A DNA stretch of 64,000 nt from Rhizobium anhuiense (GCF_003985145.1 NZ_ML133521.1:248001-312000); one strand, 5' to 3'; shown: positions 42,710 to 53,072, counted from the first letter of the stretch. Notes: generated by a model from the sequence alone, not told the origin. Program-made: numbers and translations.

Positions 42710-43780
42710 TCAGCTCTTCGGGGCGGCGACGCTCTCCCGCAGGATAAGCCTGCTGCGGATGACGGTGCGGACCTCCGCCGTCTTTTGCCGCTGGTCAATG
42801 GCGTCGAGCAGCAGATCGACCGCCGCGCGTCCCATCTCTTCCACCGGCTGCTCGATCGTCGAGAGCGGCGGTGAGGAGAATTCGCAGACGGGCGAGCCCT
42901 CGAAGGAGACGACGGACAGATCATCGGGAATGCGCAAGCCCCCCCGCTGGATGCAGCTGACAAATGAGATGGCCATGTCGTCGCTGGTGGCGATCACCGC
43001 TGTCGGCTTCTCGGTCAGTTGCGCGAAATCGTCCGCTGCCTGCACTCCAATATCGAAGCCGTGTTGATAATCAAGATGACCACCCGAGCGGCGCACCAGC
43101 TCGTCGGACAGGCCAGCCGCCTCGAGCGCCTCGAGCACGCCGGCATAACGCTCGACATCGTGATAATTGCCTTCAGGCCCGGCGAGATAGAAGAACCGTC
43201 GATGGCCCAGCCGGATCAGTTCGGCCGTGACGTCGCGCACTGCCTCGCGGTCGTTGGTGACCACGCTCTGCAGGCCGGCATCGCTCATGTCGAGCAGCAT
43301 CGACACGATCGGCAGGCCGGAATTCGCCAGCGAACGCCCGTCCACCTCTGGAAGCTTCGACGACAGGATGATGGCGCCGCGCACGCTGCCGCCGAATGCC
43401 AGGTCGAGAATATGCCGTTCGGAAATCTCGTCGCGATCGAGGTTGGCGATCATCAGGTTATAGCCGCCCTGGATCAGCGACTTGTTGATGCTCTGCAGCA
43501 CCTGCGGAATGATCTGCGAGACGCCGTAATAGAGCGATCCCGGCAGGATGATCATGATGATGTTGGATTTGCCGACCCTGAGGCCGCGCGCCATCGCATT
43601 CGGGGTGTAGCCGAGTTGCCTGGCTGCGGCATTGATCTTGGCGCGCGTCTTCTCGTTGACCCGTCCGGGATTGGCGAGCGCCCGGCTGACCGTCGATATC
43701 GCCACACCGGCGAGCCTGGCAACATCGGCCATCAAAGCGCCCGATGGTTCCTCTCCGGCCACATCCTTGTTTTTGTTCAT
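42710..43780 (-). CDS. LacI-family transcriptional regulator
   Basis: 356 aa with a standard LacI HTH and hinge (MADVARLAGVAISTVSRAL, LGYTPNAMARGL) after a 16-residue leader, then the type I binding-protein effector domain (AGPEGNYHDVERYAGVLEAL). Start at ATG 43780 with GGGAGA somewhat far upstream; the frame continues to 43843. It is divergent from the glucose-type ABC operon, and two consensus-like LacI palindromes occur in the shared region, so it very likely represses that operon. Confidence 0.92.
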   Translation of the reverse strand: MNKNKDVAGEEPSGALMADVARLAGVAISTVSRALANPGRVNEKTRAKINAAARQLGYTPNAMARGLRVGKSNIIMIILPGSLYYGVSQIIPQVLQSINKSLIQGGYNLMIANLDRDEISERHILDLAFGGSVRGAIILSSKLPEVDGRSLANSGLPIVSMLLDMSDAGLQSVVTNDREAVRDVTAELIRLGHRRFFYLAGPEGNYHDVERYAGVLEALEAAGLSDELVRRSGGHLDYQHGFDIGVQAADDFAQLTEKPTAVIATSDDMAISFVSCIQRGGLRIPDDLSVVSFEGSPVCEFSSPPLSTIEQPVEEMGRAAVDLLLDAIDQRQKTAEVRTVIRSRLILRESVAAPKS

Positions 43781-43831
43781 GTTTATTTCATTCTCCCGGA
43801 TGCTTCGATTTGCAACTCTAGGACAGGCGAC

Positions 43832-43859
43832 GGTTTTTAGCAAACGTTTGCCAAAAACC
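43832..43859. promoter_or_regulatory. LacI-type operator 1
   Basis: 28-bp palindrome with one mismatched pair: half-sites GGTTTTTAGCAAAC and GTTTGCCAAAAACC centred on CG. The GCAAACGTTTGC core is a textbook LacI/GalR-family operator. It ends two bases before the -35 element of the isomerase/ABC promoter. Confidence 0.75.
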
Positions 43860-43861
43860 GC

Positions 43862-43889
43862 TTGCTTAAAAAACCGGCTTGGCTATTAT
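43862..43889 (+). promoter_or_regulatory. Promoter of the isomerase/ABC/GMC operon
   Basis: TTGCTT (43862-43867), 16-base spacer, TATTAT (43884-43889). The element lies between the two LacI-type operators, which would let the repressor bracket the RNA polymerase site. Confidence 0.55.
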
Positions 43890-43895
43890 CTAGTC

Positions 43896-43913
43896 ATGGC
43901 AAACGATTGCCAT
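43896..43913. promoter_or_regulatory. LacI-type operator 2
   Basis: ATGGCAAACGATTGCCAT, an 18-bp palindrome with one mismatched central pair and the same GGCAAACG core as operator 1, positioned over the expected transcription start. The centres of the two operators are about 59 bp apart. Confidence 0.7.
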
Positions 43914-44002
43914 TTCTTAATGCGTTGAAAATCCATGGCTTATTGGATGCGGAACTCTCCTTCCGCACGCGGGTAGGTCATGCCTCGAGAAATGGATAGG
44001 TT

Positions 44003-44956
44003 ATGGCTTCTGGCGATAGGCTGCGCTTCGGCGTCGATCTCGTGACATTCTTCCATCCCGGCTTCTGGGGCGTCGACAGCCACGATGCGATCGTCGACCA
44101 TGCACGCGCCGAGCCGCGGGCCTTCTGGGACAAGATCCTCGACAGTGTCCAGGCCTCCGGCGTTACCGGCGTCGAGCTGACCTTTTCTCCCTTCAACTGG
44201 CAGGACGCGATCAAGACCTATGGTTCCGTCGATGCTTTCGCAGCCGAGCTGTCAACACGCGGTCTGACGCTGTGCAGCGGTTTCTTTGCGGAACTTGAGG
44301 CGGCCGGCGACTTCGCCGAGCCCGCGGCCCAGCGCGCGCTGATCGACAAGGCGGAACGCTATGCCGACTTCCTGAAAGCCTGCGGCAGCGACATCATGGT
44401 GATCGGCGCGCCCTTACGCCAGACGCTCGGCGCCCAGCCGGTGCAGTTCCATGATTTCGACCGCGCCAAGGTGATCGCCGATTTTCTGAACCGGCTCGGC
44501 GCGACCCTCCATGCCAGGGGCGTACGGCTGGCGCTGCACACCGAGGCGCACTCGATCTTTGCCGCCGCGCGCGACGTCGATCTGATGATGCTTTTGACCG
44601 ACCCGGCCTATGTGCACATGTGTCCGGACACCGCCCACATCATCGTTGCCGGCTCCGATCCCGTCCAACTCGTCGATCGCCATCACGAGCGCATGATCAT
44701 CGCCCACTGGAAGGATGCGATCGGCCCGATGCCCGCCGACACGCCGATCGACAAGCATATCCATGAACGCCACCAGCCCTATTTCTGCAGCTTCGGCCTC
44801 GGACGGGTCGACTGGCCGGCCTGGATCCGGCTGCTGCGCGACCGGGCCTATGAAGGCTGGGCGATCCTCGAACTCGATGCCGCGCCGGATCCCGTCCGCG
44901 ACATCGCCAACGGGCTCACGCTCGTCCGGCAGGCGCTCCTGCCGATCTATCGCTGA
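44003..44956 (+). CDS. Sugar phosphate isomerase/epimerase-like TIM-barrel protein
   Basis: 317-aa AP_endonuc_2-type barrel with likely metal ligands Glu in LALHTEAHSIF, Asp/His in CPDTAHI, His in AHWKDA and Glu in AILELDA. First gene of the LacI-controlled operon. Relatives of this fold include xylose isomerase-like enzymes and, in some bacteria, enzymes acting on 3-keto-glycosides. With a GMC oxidoreductase at the end of the operon, a keto-sugar is a reasonable substrate. Confidence 0.85.
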   Translation: MASGDRLRFGVDLVTFFHPGFWGVDSHDAIVDHARAEPRAFWDKILDSVQASGVTGVELTFSPFNWQDAIKTYGSVDAFAAELSTRGLTLCSGFFAELEAAGDFAEPAAQRALIDKAERYADFLKACGSDIMVIGAPLRQTLGAQPVQFHDFDRAKVIADFLNRLGATLHARGVRLALHTEAHSIFAAARDVDLMMLLTDPAYVHMCPDTAHIIVAGSDPVQLVDRHHERMIIAHWKDAIGPMPADTPIDKHIHERHQPYFCSFGLGRVDWPAWIRLLRDRAYEGWAILELDAAPDPVRDIANGLTLVRQALLPIYR

Positions 44957-45014
44957 CAACAATTCCGACGACAACAAACGCCCCGCAAAGAGGGCATTTT
45001 CAAGAGGTGGAACT

Positions 45015-46247
45015 ATGAAGACCATGATGAAGCTTTTTCTTGCCGGCGTGGCATTCGCCGGTCTCATGACCTCGGCGCATGCCGAGGACAAGCCGACGAT
45101 CGAGATCATGTCGTCCTGGACGTCGGGCGGCGAAGCGGCGGCCCTCAACGTCATCAAGACCGAGTTCGAAAAACGCGGCGGCGTCTGGAAGGATTCCTCG
45201 ATCGCCGGCTTCGGCGCCGCCGATGCCGCCTTCCAGAACCGCATCGTCGCCGGTGACGCGCCCGGCGCCAAGCAGGGCGTCATCGGGCTGGCTGCCGCCG
45301 ATTTCATCAACCAGGGCCTGTTCAATCCGATCGACGACGTGGCCGCCGGCGGCAAATGGGCCGACGCCCTGCCGAAATCGATCCATGATCTCATCTCCTA
45401 TGACGGCAAGGTCTACCTTGCGCCGACCGGTGCCCATGGCGAAAGCTGGCTCTTTTATTCCAAGGAAGCCTTCGGCAAGGCCGGCATCGCGCAAGAGCCC
45501 AAGACTTGGGACGAGCTCTTTGCCGATCTCGACAAGCTGAAGGCTGCCGGTATGGTTCCGGTCGCCTGGGGCGGCCAGCCCTGGCAGCAGACCAAGGTCT
45601 TCAACATGATCCTGCTCTCGCAGGTCGGCATCGACGGATTCCTGAAGATCTATGTCGACAAGGACAAGAGCCCGGCATCGGTCGAGGGCGTGAAAAAGAC
45701 ACTTGCAGTCCTCGGTAAGCTGCGCGGCTATGTCGACGCGGGTGCCGCCGGCCGCAACTGGAACGATGCGACCGCCATGCTGATCACCGCCAAAGCCGGC
45801 GTGCAGTTCATGGGCGACTGGGCCAAAGGCGAATTCACCGTCGCCGGCAAGGAGCCGGGCAAGGACTACGGCTGCATGATCGTTCCGGAGTCGAAGGGCA
45901 TGGTCTACATCGCCGACGCCCTCTGGTTCCCCAAAACAGGCAAGGCCGAAACCGACAAGGCCCAGAAACTGCTCGCCGAAGTCGTCATGGACCCGACCAT
46001 CCAGGTCGAATTTGCTCTCAAGAAGGGCTCGGTTCCGATGCGCGCCGACGTCGACAAGTCGAAGCTGGACGCCTGCGCCCAGAAGGGCGTCGAGCTGATG
46101 AGCGCCGGCGCCATCGTGCCGGATCAGGCGATCGTGCTGACGCCCCAGCAGGTCGGTGCGCTCGACGATTTCGTCGACGAATATTGGAGCGGCGGCTCGA
46201 ACGATGCAGGCGCTGCGGCCGAAAACTTCTTCGCCATCTTCGAGTAG
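45015..46247 (+). CDS. Carbohydrate ABC transporter binding protein (glucose/GtsA type)
   Basis: 410-aa SBP_bac_1 protein with signal peptide (KTMMKLFLAGVAFAGLMTSAHA) and a mature start IEIMSSWTSGGEAAALNVIK that resembles glucose/mannose binding proteins of the GtsA class. Asp/Trp-rich ligand region includes VAWGGQPWQQTKVF. ATG 45015 has AGAGGTGG upstream. It follows the isomerase by 58 nt and is followed by two hairpins before the permease genes. The ligand is probably a glucose-based sugar or glycoside. Confidence 0.9.
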   Translation: MKTMMKLFLAGVAFAGLMTSAHAEDKPTIEIMSSWTSGGEAAALNVIKTEFEKRGGVWKDSSIAGFGAADAAFQNRIVAGDAPGAKQGVIGLAAADFINQGLFNPIDDVAAGGKWADALPKSIHDLISYDGKVYLAPTGAHGESWLFYSKEAFGKAGIAQEPKTWDELFADLDKLKAAGMVPVAWGGQPWQQTKVFNMILLSQVGIDGFLKIYVDKDKSPASVEGVKKTLAVLGKLRGYVDAGAAGRNWNDATAMLITAKAGVQFMGDWAKGEFTVAGKEPGKDYGCMIVPESKGMVYIADALWFPKTGKAETDKAQKLLAEVVMDPTIQVEFALKKGSVPMRADVDKSKLDACAQKGVELMSAGAIVPDQAIVLTPQQVGALDDFVDEYWSGGSNDAGAAAENFFAIFE

Positions 46248-46255
46248 GATAGTGA

Positions 46256-46315
46256 CTGTGGCGTCGGTCTGACCCGACGCCACAGCTGCCGGGCGCCGCC
46301 TCGCGCGGCGGCGCC
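46256..46315 (+). other. Two tandem intercistronic hairpins after the binding-protein gene
   Basis: Stem CTGTGGCGTCGG/CCGACGCCACAG (46256-46267, 46274-46285), 12 bp, and stem GGCGCCGCC/GGCGGCGCC (46292-46300, 46307-46315), 9 bp; both perfect with 6-base loops. They lie between the binding-protein stop and the first permease start, with no U-run. Confidence 0.65.
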
Positions 46316-46349
46316 AGCCCTGCTTTCCATTCCGTCAACGAGCTGGCCG

Positions 46350-47237
46350 ATGTCCGTCAAACGCAAGCCCAATCTTTCCGCCACCATCGCGCTGCTGCCG
46401 ACATGGTTCGTTGCGGTCGTGGTCTTCATCGGCACCATGGCCTGGTCGATCCGGCTGTCCTTTACCAATTCGACGCTCTTTCCGTCCTCGAGCTATGTCG
46501 GCTTCGCCCAATATTCGAAGCTCTTCTCTTCCGCCAAATGGCTGGCATCGCTGCAAAACGTGTTGATCTTCGGCGTCCTTTACGTCGCAGGCTGTCTGCT
46601 GCTCGGCTTCCTGCTGGCCGCAGCACTGGACCGCAAGATCCGTTTCGAAAGCGCCTTCAGGACCATATTCCTCTATCCCTACGCCATGTCCTTCGTGGTG
46701 ACGGGACTGATCTGGCAATGGATGCTCAATCCGACGCTCGGCATCCAGGCAAGCGTGCGCTCGCTCGGCTGGGAAAGCTTCGTCCTCGACTGGGTGGTCA
46801 ACCGCGACATGGCGATCTATGCGCTGGTGCTTGCCGGCGTCTGGCAGGGCGCGGGGCTGGTCATGGTCATTGCGCTCGCCGGCATGCGCGGCATCGAGGC
46901 CGAGCAGTGGAAGGCGGCGCGGATCGACGGCATTCCCGTCTGGCGGATCTATGTCTCGATCATCCTGCCGCAGCTCGGGCCGGCGCTGGCCGCCGCCGGC
47001 ATGCTGCTCGCCATGGGCGTGATCAAGACCTATGACATAGTCGTCGCCATGACCAATGGCGGCCCCGGCAATGCGACCGAGGTGCCTGCGAAATTCATCA
47101 TGGACAATCTGTTCGGACGCCAGAACCTCGGCCTCGCCACAGCCGGCGCGACGGTGCTTGTCCTCGGCGTGATCATCGCCGTCGCCCCATTCCGCTACAT
47201 CATGCACATGCGCGACAAAGCGAAGGGAGCCGCGTGA
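46350..47237 (+). CDS. Carbohydrate ABC transporter permease 1
   Basis: 295-aa inner-membrane permease (MalF/UgpA class, six predicted helices) with the EAA loop EAEQWKAARIDGIPVWRIY and the preceding GVWQGAGLVMVIALAGM helix. ATG 46350. Its TGA overlaps the next ATG by one base (TGATG). Confidence 0.92.
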   Translation: MSVKRKPNLSATIALLPTWFVAVVVFIGTMAWSIRLSFTNSTLFPSSSYVGFAQYSKLFSSAKWLASLQNVLIFGVLYVAGCLLLGFLLAAALDRKIRFESAFRTIFLYPYAMSFVVTGLIWQWMLNPTLGIQASVRSLGWESFVLDWVVNRDMAIYALVLAGVWQGAGLVMVIALAGMRGIEAEQWKAARIDGIPVWRIYVSIILPQLGPALAAAGMLLAMGVIKTYDIVVAMTNGGPGNATEVPAKFIMDNLFGRQNLGLATAGATVLVLGVIIAVAPFRYIMHMRDKAKGAA

Positions 47238-48121
47238 TGGCCGATCCTCATCCGAACGGGCCGAAACCGGCACGGATCACCGCCGGGCGCATCGGCCTCT
47301 ATGCCTTCCTCGTCGTCGCCGCACTGTTCTTCCTTCTGCCGCTCTATACCATGGTCGTCACCTCCTTGAAGTCCATGGACGAAATCCGGCTCGGGCAGAT
47401 CTTTTCCCTGCCGGCGACGCTCGATTTCTCTGCCTGGATGACCGCCTGGTCGGGCGCCTGCATGGGAACCGTCTGCGTCGGCATTCGCAGCGGCTTCTGG
47501 AATTCGGTGGCGATCACCCTTCCCTCGGTCGCGCTCTCGGTCTTCATCGGCGCCGTCAACGGTTATGCGCTGTCGCTTTGGCGGCCGCGCGGGGCAAACC
47601 TGCTCTTCGGTCTGCTGATGGCCGGCGGCCTCATCCCCTACCAGATCTTCCTCTATCCGATGGTCCGGGCGATGGCGAATATCGATCTCTACAATTCGCT
47701 GGCGGGTATCATCCTCGTGCATGTCATCTTCGGCCTGCCGTTGGTGACGCTGCTCTTCCGCAACTATTTCGTCAGCGTGCCGGAAGAGCTCTGCAAGGCG
47801 GCGCGCGTCGACGGCGCGGGCTTCTGGCGCATCTTTTTCGAGATCATGCTGCCGATTGCCGTACCGATGGTCGTCGTGGTCTCCATGCTGCAGTTCACCG
47901 GCATCTGGAACGACTTCCTGCTCGGTCTCGTCTTTGCCGGGCGCGACAACCTGCCGATGACCGTGCAGCTCAACAATATCGTCAACACCACGATGGGCGA
48001 GCGCACCTACAACGTGAACATGGCGGCGACCATCCTCACCGCCATTGTTCCGCTCGCCATCTATTTCCTGTCCGGCCGCTGGTTCGTGCGCGGCATCGCG
48101 GCCGGCGCCGTCAAGGGGTAA
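47237..48121 (+). CDS. Carbohydrate ABC transporter permease 2
   Basis: 294-aa MalG/UgpE-class permease. EAA loop VPEELCKAARVDGAGFWRIF and the C-terminal FVRGIAAGAVKG tail are typical. ATG 47237 with AAGGGAG at the right distance is preferred over GTG 47234. Followed after 7 nt by the ATPase gene. Confidence 0.92.
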   Translation: MADPHPNGPKPARITAGRIGLYAFLVVAALFFLLPLYTMVVTSLKSMDEIRLGQIFSLPATLDFSAWMTAWSGACMGTVCVGIRSGFWNSVAITLPSVALSVFIGAVNGYALSLWRPRGANLLFGLLMAGGLIPYQIFLYPMVRAMANIDLYNSLAGIILVHVIFGLPLVTLLFRNYFVSVPEELCKAARVDGAGFWRIFFEIMLPIAVPMVVVVSMLQFTGIWNDFLLGLVFAGRDNLPMTVQLNNIVNTTMGERTYNVNMAATILTAIVPLAIYFLSGRWFVRGIAAGAVKG

Positions 48122-48128
48122 CGCTTCC

Positions 48129-49211
<1,083 letters not shown>

Positions 49212-49242
49212 TGTGCCGTCCCTTTGTTTTCCCGCAATTCCG

Positions 49243-49262
49243 GGCGCGTTTCGCGCCGTTTT
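49243..49262 (+). terminator. Possible weak terminator/attenuator before the GMC gene
   Basis: Short perfect stem GGCGCG/CGCGCC with a TTT loop followed by GTTTT, 31 bases after the ATPase stop. It may reduce transcription into the oxidoreductase gene. Confidence 0.4.
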
Positions 49263-49295
49263 GAGGATTGCCTCCAGGACAGGATTTGAAAAGAC

Positions 49296-50948
49296 ATGGC
49301 TGAGATCGTCTATGATGCGCTGGTGATCGGCTCCGGCGCCGCGGGTTCATTTGCGGTCAAAGAACTGACGGCCCAAGGACTGTCGGTGCTGCTGCTCGAG
49401 GCCGGTCCCGCCGTCGGGCCGAAGGATTTCGATCCCGCCCGCAAGAAGGCGCCGGCAAGCAGCATCAATATCTGGGAGCGCGCGCGCGCCACTCTCAAGG
49501 GCCAGCCGATCCAGGCGCGTGCGGCGTTTTTCACCGAGCGTTTCAGCCATTTCTTCGTCAACGACCGCAAGAACCCCTATACGACGCCGAAGGGCGCGCC
49601 CTTCCTGTGGATCCGCGGCCGCCAGGGCGGCGGGCGCCTCCACAGTTTCGGCCGGGTGCTGCTGCGCTGGACCGACGACGATTTCAAGCTCCGCTCGCGC
49701 ACGGGAAAGGGCATCGACTGGCCGGTCTCCTATGAAGAGCTGACGCCTTTCTACGACGAGGTTGAGGGCTATCTCGGGCTCTACGGCAACAAGGACAATG
49801 TGGCGACACTGCCGGACGGCGTCTATGCGAAGCCGGCCAGCCTGACGCCGGCCGAACAGACCTTTAAGCAGGCGGTGGAAAGCCGCTGGCCGGAGCGGAA
49901 CGTCGTCTCCTGGCGTTATATCGCGCCCGATGCCGACCGCATGCCGCGACCGCTGCGCGAAGCAAAGGCGACCGGCCAGCTGAGCGTCCGCTACGACGCC
50001 GTCGTTCGTCGCATCACCACGGATGAGAAGACGGGCCGCGCCACCGGCGCGGAGTTCATCGATCGCAATACGGGCGAAGTATCGACCGCGCGGGCTGCGA
50101 TGGTTGTGCTTTCGGCCTCGCCGATAGAGAGCGTGCGATTGCTGTTGAATTCGGCTTCGGCGAAACATCCGGGCGGGCTTGGCAACGGTTCGGGCGCCCT
50201 CGGCCGCTATTTCATGGATCAGCTTCCGTGTCTCGCGTTCGGCTCCTTTTCGAAGGCCAAGGGTTGGGCGACGGACGAGTCCGCGCCGACCGACCCGTTC
50301 TACAATCCGTCGGGCGGGATCTTCATTCCCCGCTTCGGCGAGGGCGACGCCGCCCGCGGCGATTTCGACTACCAGGGAAGCGTCGGCCGGGCGCCGGTCT
50401 CCGCGGACGCAGATGCGCGTCTCGCCTTCTTTGGTTTCGGCCGAATGCTGCCCTATGCCGACAATCGCATCACGCTCGACGCCAAGCGCAGGGATGCCTG
50501 GAACATTCCCGTGCCGCATATCCGCTGCGTCATGCAGGAGGAGGAGCAGGCGCTGCTCAAAAGGCAGGAAGAAACGCTGATTGCCATGATCAAGGAGGTC
50601 GGCGGCGACCTCGAATTCATTGGTTCGCCCACCGGCCTCAAGGAGATGGGCAAAGGCGCCTTTCCCGAAGCCGATGCCTTCAGCCGTTTCATGTTCCGCA
50701 CATGGTTCCGCAAGACCATGTGCATGGGCGCGGCCATTCATGAGACGGGCGGCGCGCGCATGGGCGAAACCCCGGAGGCTTCGGTGCTCAATCCCTACAA
50801 CCAGGTGTGGGATGCGCCGAACCTGATCGTCACCGATGCCAGCGCCTTTCCCGGCAGCGGCATCGCCGGCACGACGCTCACCGTCATGGCCCTGACGATC
50901 CGCGCCTGCCGGAACCTTGTCGACCAGTACCGAGCAGGGCAGCTGTAG
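49296..50948 (+). CDS. GMC-family FAD oxidoreductase (glucoside 3-dehydrogenase / pyranose-oxidising type)
   Basis: 550-aa FAD enzyme: N-terminal Rossmann VIGSGAAGSFAVKELTAQG with LLLEAG, the substrate-entry stretch WIRGRQGGGRLHSFGRVL near residue 110, and the C-terminal GMC_oxred_C block with catalytic His in AIHETGGARMGET and a SGIAGTTLTVMAL end. No signal peptide, so it is likely cytoplasmic or needs a partner. This subtype oxidises sugar hydroxyls, often at C3. It ends the glucose-type ABC operon; a C3-oxidised glycoside pathway is inferred from gene context. Confidence 0.87.
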   Translation: MAEIVYDALVIGSGAAGSFAVKELTAQGLSVLLLEAGPAVGPKDFDPARKKAPASSINIWERARATLKGQPIQARAAFFTERFSHFFVNDRKNPYTTPKGAPFLWIRGRQGGGRLHSFGRVLLRWTDDDFKLRSRTGKGIDWPVSYEELTPFYDEVEGYLGLYGNKDNVATLPDGVYAKPASLTPAEQTFKQAVESRWPERNVVSWRYIAPDADRMPRPLREAKATGQLSVRYDAVVRRITTDEKTGRATGAEFIDRNTGEVSTARAAMVVLSASPIESVRLLLNSASAKHPGGLGNGSGALGRYFMDQLPCLAFGSFSKAKGWATDESAPTDPFYNPSGGIFIPRFGEGDAARGDFDYQGSVGRAPVSADADARLAFFGFGRMLPYADNRITLDAKRRDAWNIPVPHIRCVMQEEEQALLKRQEETLIAMIKEVGGDLEFIGSPTGLKEMGKGAFPEADAFSRFMFRTWFRKTMCMGAAIHETGGARMGETPEASVLNPYNQVWDAPNLIVTDASAFPGSGIAGTTLTVMALTIRACRNLVDQYRAGQL

Positions 50949-51090
50949 ACGCACTGATCCCACTCGGCACCTGTTTCTGTCGAGTGCGTGGAACGAGAGA
51001 GGCAAGTAGCCGTTTTGGTCTTCGCGAAGTGGTCGTCACACAAACTTCGCACTGACATGCTCCTGTCAAAAGAAGCAAAAGGAAAAGGCC

Positions 51091-52005
51091 ATGTCGCAAT
51101 CACATCAGGACCAGCTCAACCGGATCAAGGCCGAAATCGCCGACAGCTTCGATGAGGAGCTGGAAATGCAGATGGAGGAAGACCGGCTGGACGATCTGGT
51201 CGCCAAAGGAATGTCGGAACCGGCGGAGCAGACGCTCGAGCGAAAGATCTACTTCCGGGAGCTTTTCCGGCTTCAGCATGAACTGGTGCGGCTGCAGGAC
51301 TGGGTTCAGCATAAGAAGCTGAAAGTGGTGGTACTGTTTGAAGGTCGGGATTCGGCCGGCAAGGGAGGCGCGATCAAGCGCGTGACCCAGCGGCTTAATC
51401 CTCGCGTATGCCGGACGGTCGCGCTGCCCGCCCCGACCGAGCGGGAGCGGCATCAATGGTATTTCCAGCGTTATGTCCCGCATCTTCCGACAGCCGGTGA
51501 AATGGTGCTCTTCGACCGAAGCTGGTACAATCGCGCCGGTGTCGAGCGCGTCATGGGGTTCTGCACCCCTGATGAACTCGAGGAATTCTTCCGCTCGGTG
51601 CCTGAATTCGAGCGGATGCTGGTCCGTTCCGGGATCGTGCTGATCAAGTACTGGTTTTCGATCACCGACGAAGAGCAGGAATTCCGCTTCAAGATGCGCA
51701 TCCACGATCCGCTGAAGCAGTGGAAGCTCTCGCCGATGGATATGGAGAGCCGTGTCCATTGGGAGGAATATACCAAGGCCAAGGAAGAGATGCTGGCGCG
51801 CACGCACACCAAGGATGCACCCTGGTGGGTGGTGCAGGCCGTGGATAAGAAACGGGCGCGGTTGAACTGCATCGCCCATCTTCTCGAGCAGATCCCTTAC
51901 GAGGATGTTCCGAAACCGGAGATCCAGTTGCCGGACCGCATCCGTCACGCCGATTACAATAGGGCGCCGGTTCCGGCTGAAATGCTCGTGCCGGAGCGCT
52001 ATTGA
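51091..52005 (+). CDS. ppk2: Polyphosphate kinase 2 (PPK2 family)
   Basis: 304-aa single-domain PPK2, which moves phosphate between polyphosphate and nucleotides. Walker A FEGRDSAGKGGAIKR near residue 80, Walker-B-like VLFDRSWYNRAGVERVMGF and lid residues EFRFKMRIHDPLKQWKLS are complete. The N-terminal 70 residues are charged and helical. Monocistronic: 142 bp from the GMC gene and convergent with the aldo/keto reductase gene. Confidence 0.94.
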   Translation: MSQSHQDQLNRIKAEIADSFDEELEMQMEEDRLDDLVAKGMSEPAEQTLERKIYFRELFRLQHELVRLQDWVQHKKLKVVVLFEGRDSAGKGGAIKRVTQRLNPRVCRTVALPAPTERERHQWYFQRYVPHLPTAGEMVLFDRSWYNRAGVERVMGFCTPDELEEFFRSVPEFERMLVRSGIVLIKYWFSITDEEQEFRFKMRIHDPLKQWKLSPMDMESRVHWEEYTKAKEEMLARTHTKDAPWWVVQAVDKKRARLNCIAHLLEQIPYEDVPKPEIQLPDRIRHADYNRAPVPAEMLVPERY

Positions 52006-52038
52006 AGTGGGACCGCAATCGGCGGCCCAGAATTGTGC

Positions 52039-52068
52039 CGCTACGCCATGCAATAGCGTGGCGTAGCG
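52039..52068. terminator. Hairpin between convergent ppk2 and aldo/keto reductase genes
   Basis: Perfect 10-bp stem CGCTACGCCA/TGGCGTAGCG with a 10-base loop in the 95-bp gap between the two stop codons. Likely shared 3'-end structure; no U-run. Confidence 0.55.
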
Positions 52069-52100
52069 ATCGGGGATCAGCTGCGATCTTGCGATAACCG

Positions 52101-52976
52101 TCAGGCGGCGATATCAGCCATGCGGCTCAATTCCCAGACGGCGTCATCCGGCAGTGCGAGGCTGGCGGTGGCGAGGTTCTCCCTGAGATGGCCGACGGAC
52201 GAGGTGCCCGGGATCAGCAGGATGTTTTCCGCGCGACGCAGCAGCCAGGCGAGCGCCACCTGCATGGGCGTGGCATCAAGGCGGGCGGCGACATCGGACA
52301 GGGTGGACGACTGCAGCGGGGTGAACCCGCCGAGCGGGAAGAACGGCACGTAGGCGGTGCCTTCGCGGGCGAGATCGTCGATCAGCTCGTCGTCGGCCCG
52401 ATACGCCAGATTGTATTGGTTCTGCACGCAGACGATCTCGGTGATCCGGCGGCCCTCGGCGATCTGCCTCGATGTGGCGTTGCTCAGCCCGACGTGACGA
52501 ACCAGACCTTGCCGCTGCAGGTCGGCGAGGACCGTCAGCGGTGCTTCGATCGACCCTTCGGCTGGGCCGTGCACGTCGAACATGATCCTGAGATTGACGA
52601 CATCAAGCACATCGAGGCCGAGATTGCGGAGATTGTCGTGGACTGCCTGCGTCAGTTCCTCCCGCGAGAAGGCCGGAATCCATGATCCGTCCGTGCCGCG
52701 GCGGGCGCCGATCTTGGTGACGATGACGAGATCGTCGCGATAGGGATGGAGCGCTTCACGGATGATCTGGTTGGTGACGTGCGGGCCATAGAAGTCGCTG
52801 GTGTCGATGTGATTGACGCCGCTTTCCACCGCCTCGCGCAGCACGGCCAGGGCCGCGCCATGATTCCTGGGCGGGCCGAACACGCCGGGGCCGGCAAGCT
52901 GCATGGCGCCGTAGCCGAGCCGCTTCACGCTGCGACCGCCGAGATTGAAACTGCCGGCCTGATCGATAATGGACAT
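52101..52976 (-). CDS. Aldo/keto reductase
   Basis: 291-aa NADPH-dependent (beta/alpha)8 reductase. Tetrad residues: Asp and Tyr in HIDTSDFYGPHV, Lys in IVTKIGAR; the usual His position reads VVNLRIM, the variant seen in one large bacterial AKR branch. Cofactor end ILLIPGTSSVGHLREN. ATG 52976 with GGAG is used; the frame extends to 53006. Divergent from a LysR gene that probably regulates it. Confidence 0.9.
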   Translation of the reverse strand: MSIIDQAGSFNLGGRSVKRLGYGAMQLAGPGVFGPPRNHGAALAVLREAVESGVNHIDTSDFYGPHVTNQIIREALHPYRDDLVIVTKIGARRGTDGSWIPAFSREELTQAVHDNLRNLGLDVLDVVNLRIMFDVHGPAEGSIEAPLTVLADLQRQGLVRHVGLSNATSRQIAEGRRITEIVCVQNQYNLAYRADDELIDDLAREGTAYVPFFPLGGFTPLQSSTLSDVAARLDATPMQVALAWLLRRAENILLIPGTSSVGHLRENLATASLALPDDAVWELSRMADIAA

Positions 52977-53044
52977 GGTCTCACTCCATTCAAGAGATGA
53001 CACCAAGATAGGCGCTGTCGACGCGTGGGATAATCAGGTACAAA

Positions 53045-53061
53045 CCGCACGGGTTGTGCGG
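53045..53061. promoter_or_regulatory. Inverted repeat upstream of the LysR gene
   Basis: CCGCAC (53045-53050) and GTGCGG (53056-53061) with a 5-base spacer, 11 bases before the LysR start and in the 96-bp divergent region. It may be the LysR operator or a 5'-UTR hairpin. Confidence 0.35.
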
Positions 53062-53072
53062 AGTGGCGAACA

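Noticed and set aside
49347..51005. 552-codon minus-strand ORF opposite the GMC oxidoreductase gene
   Set aside because: Complete overlap with a clearly recognisable FAD enzyme; the antisense product has no family pattern.
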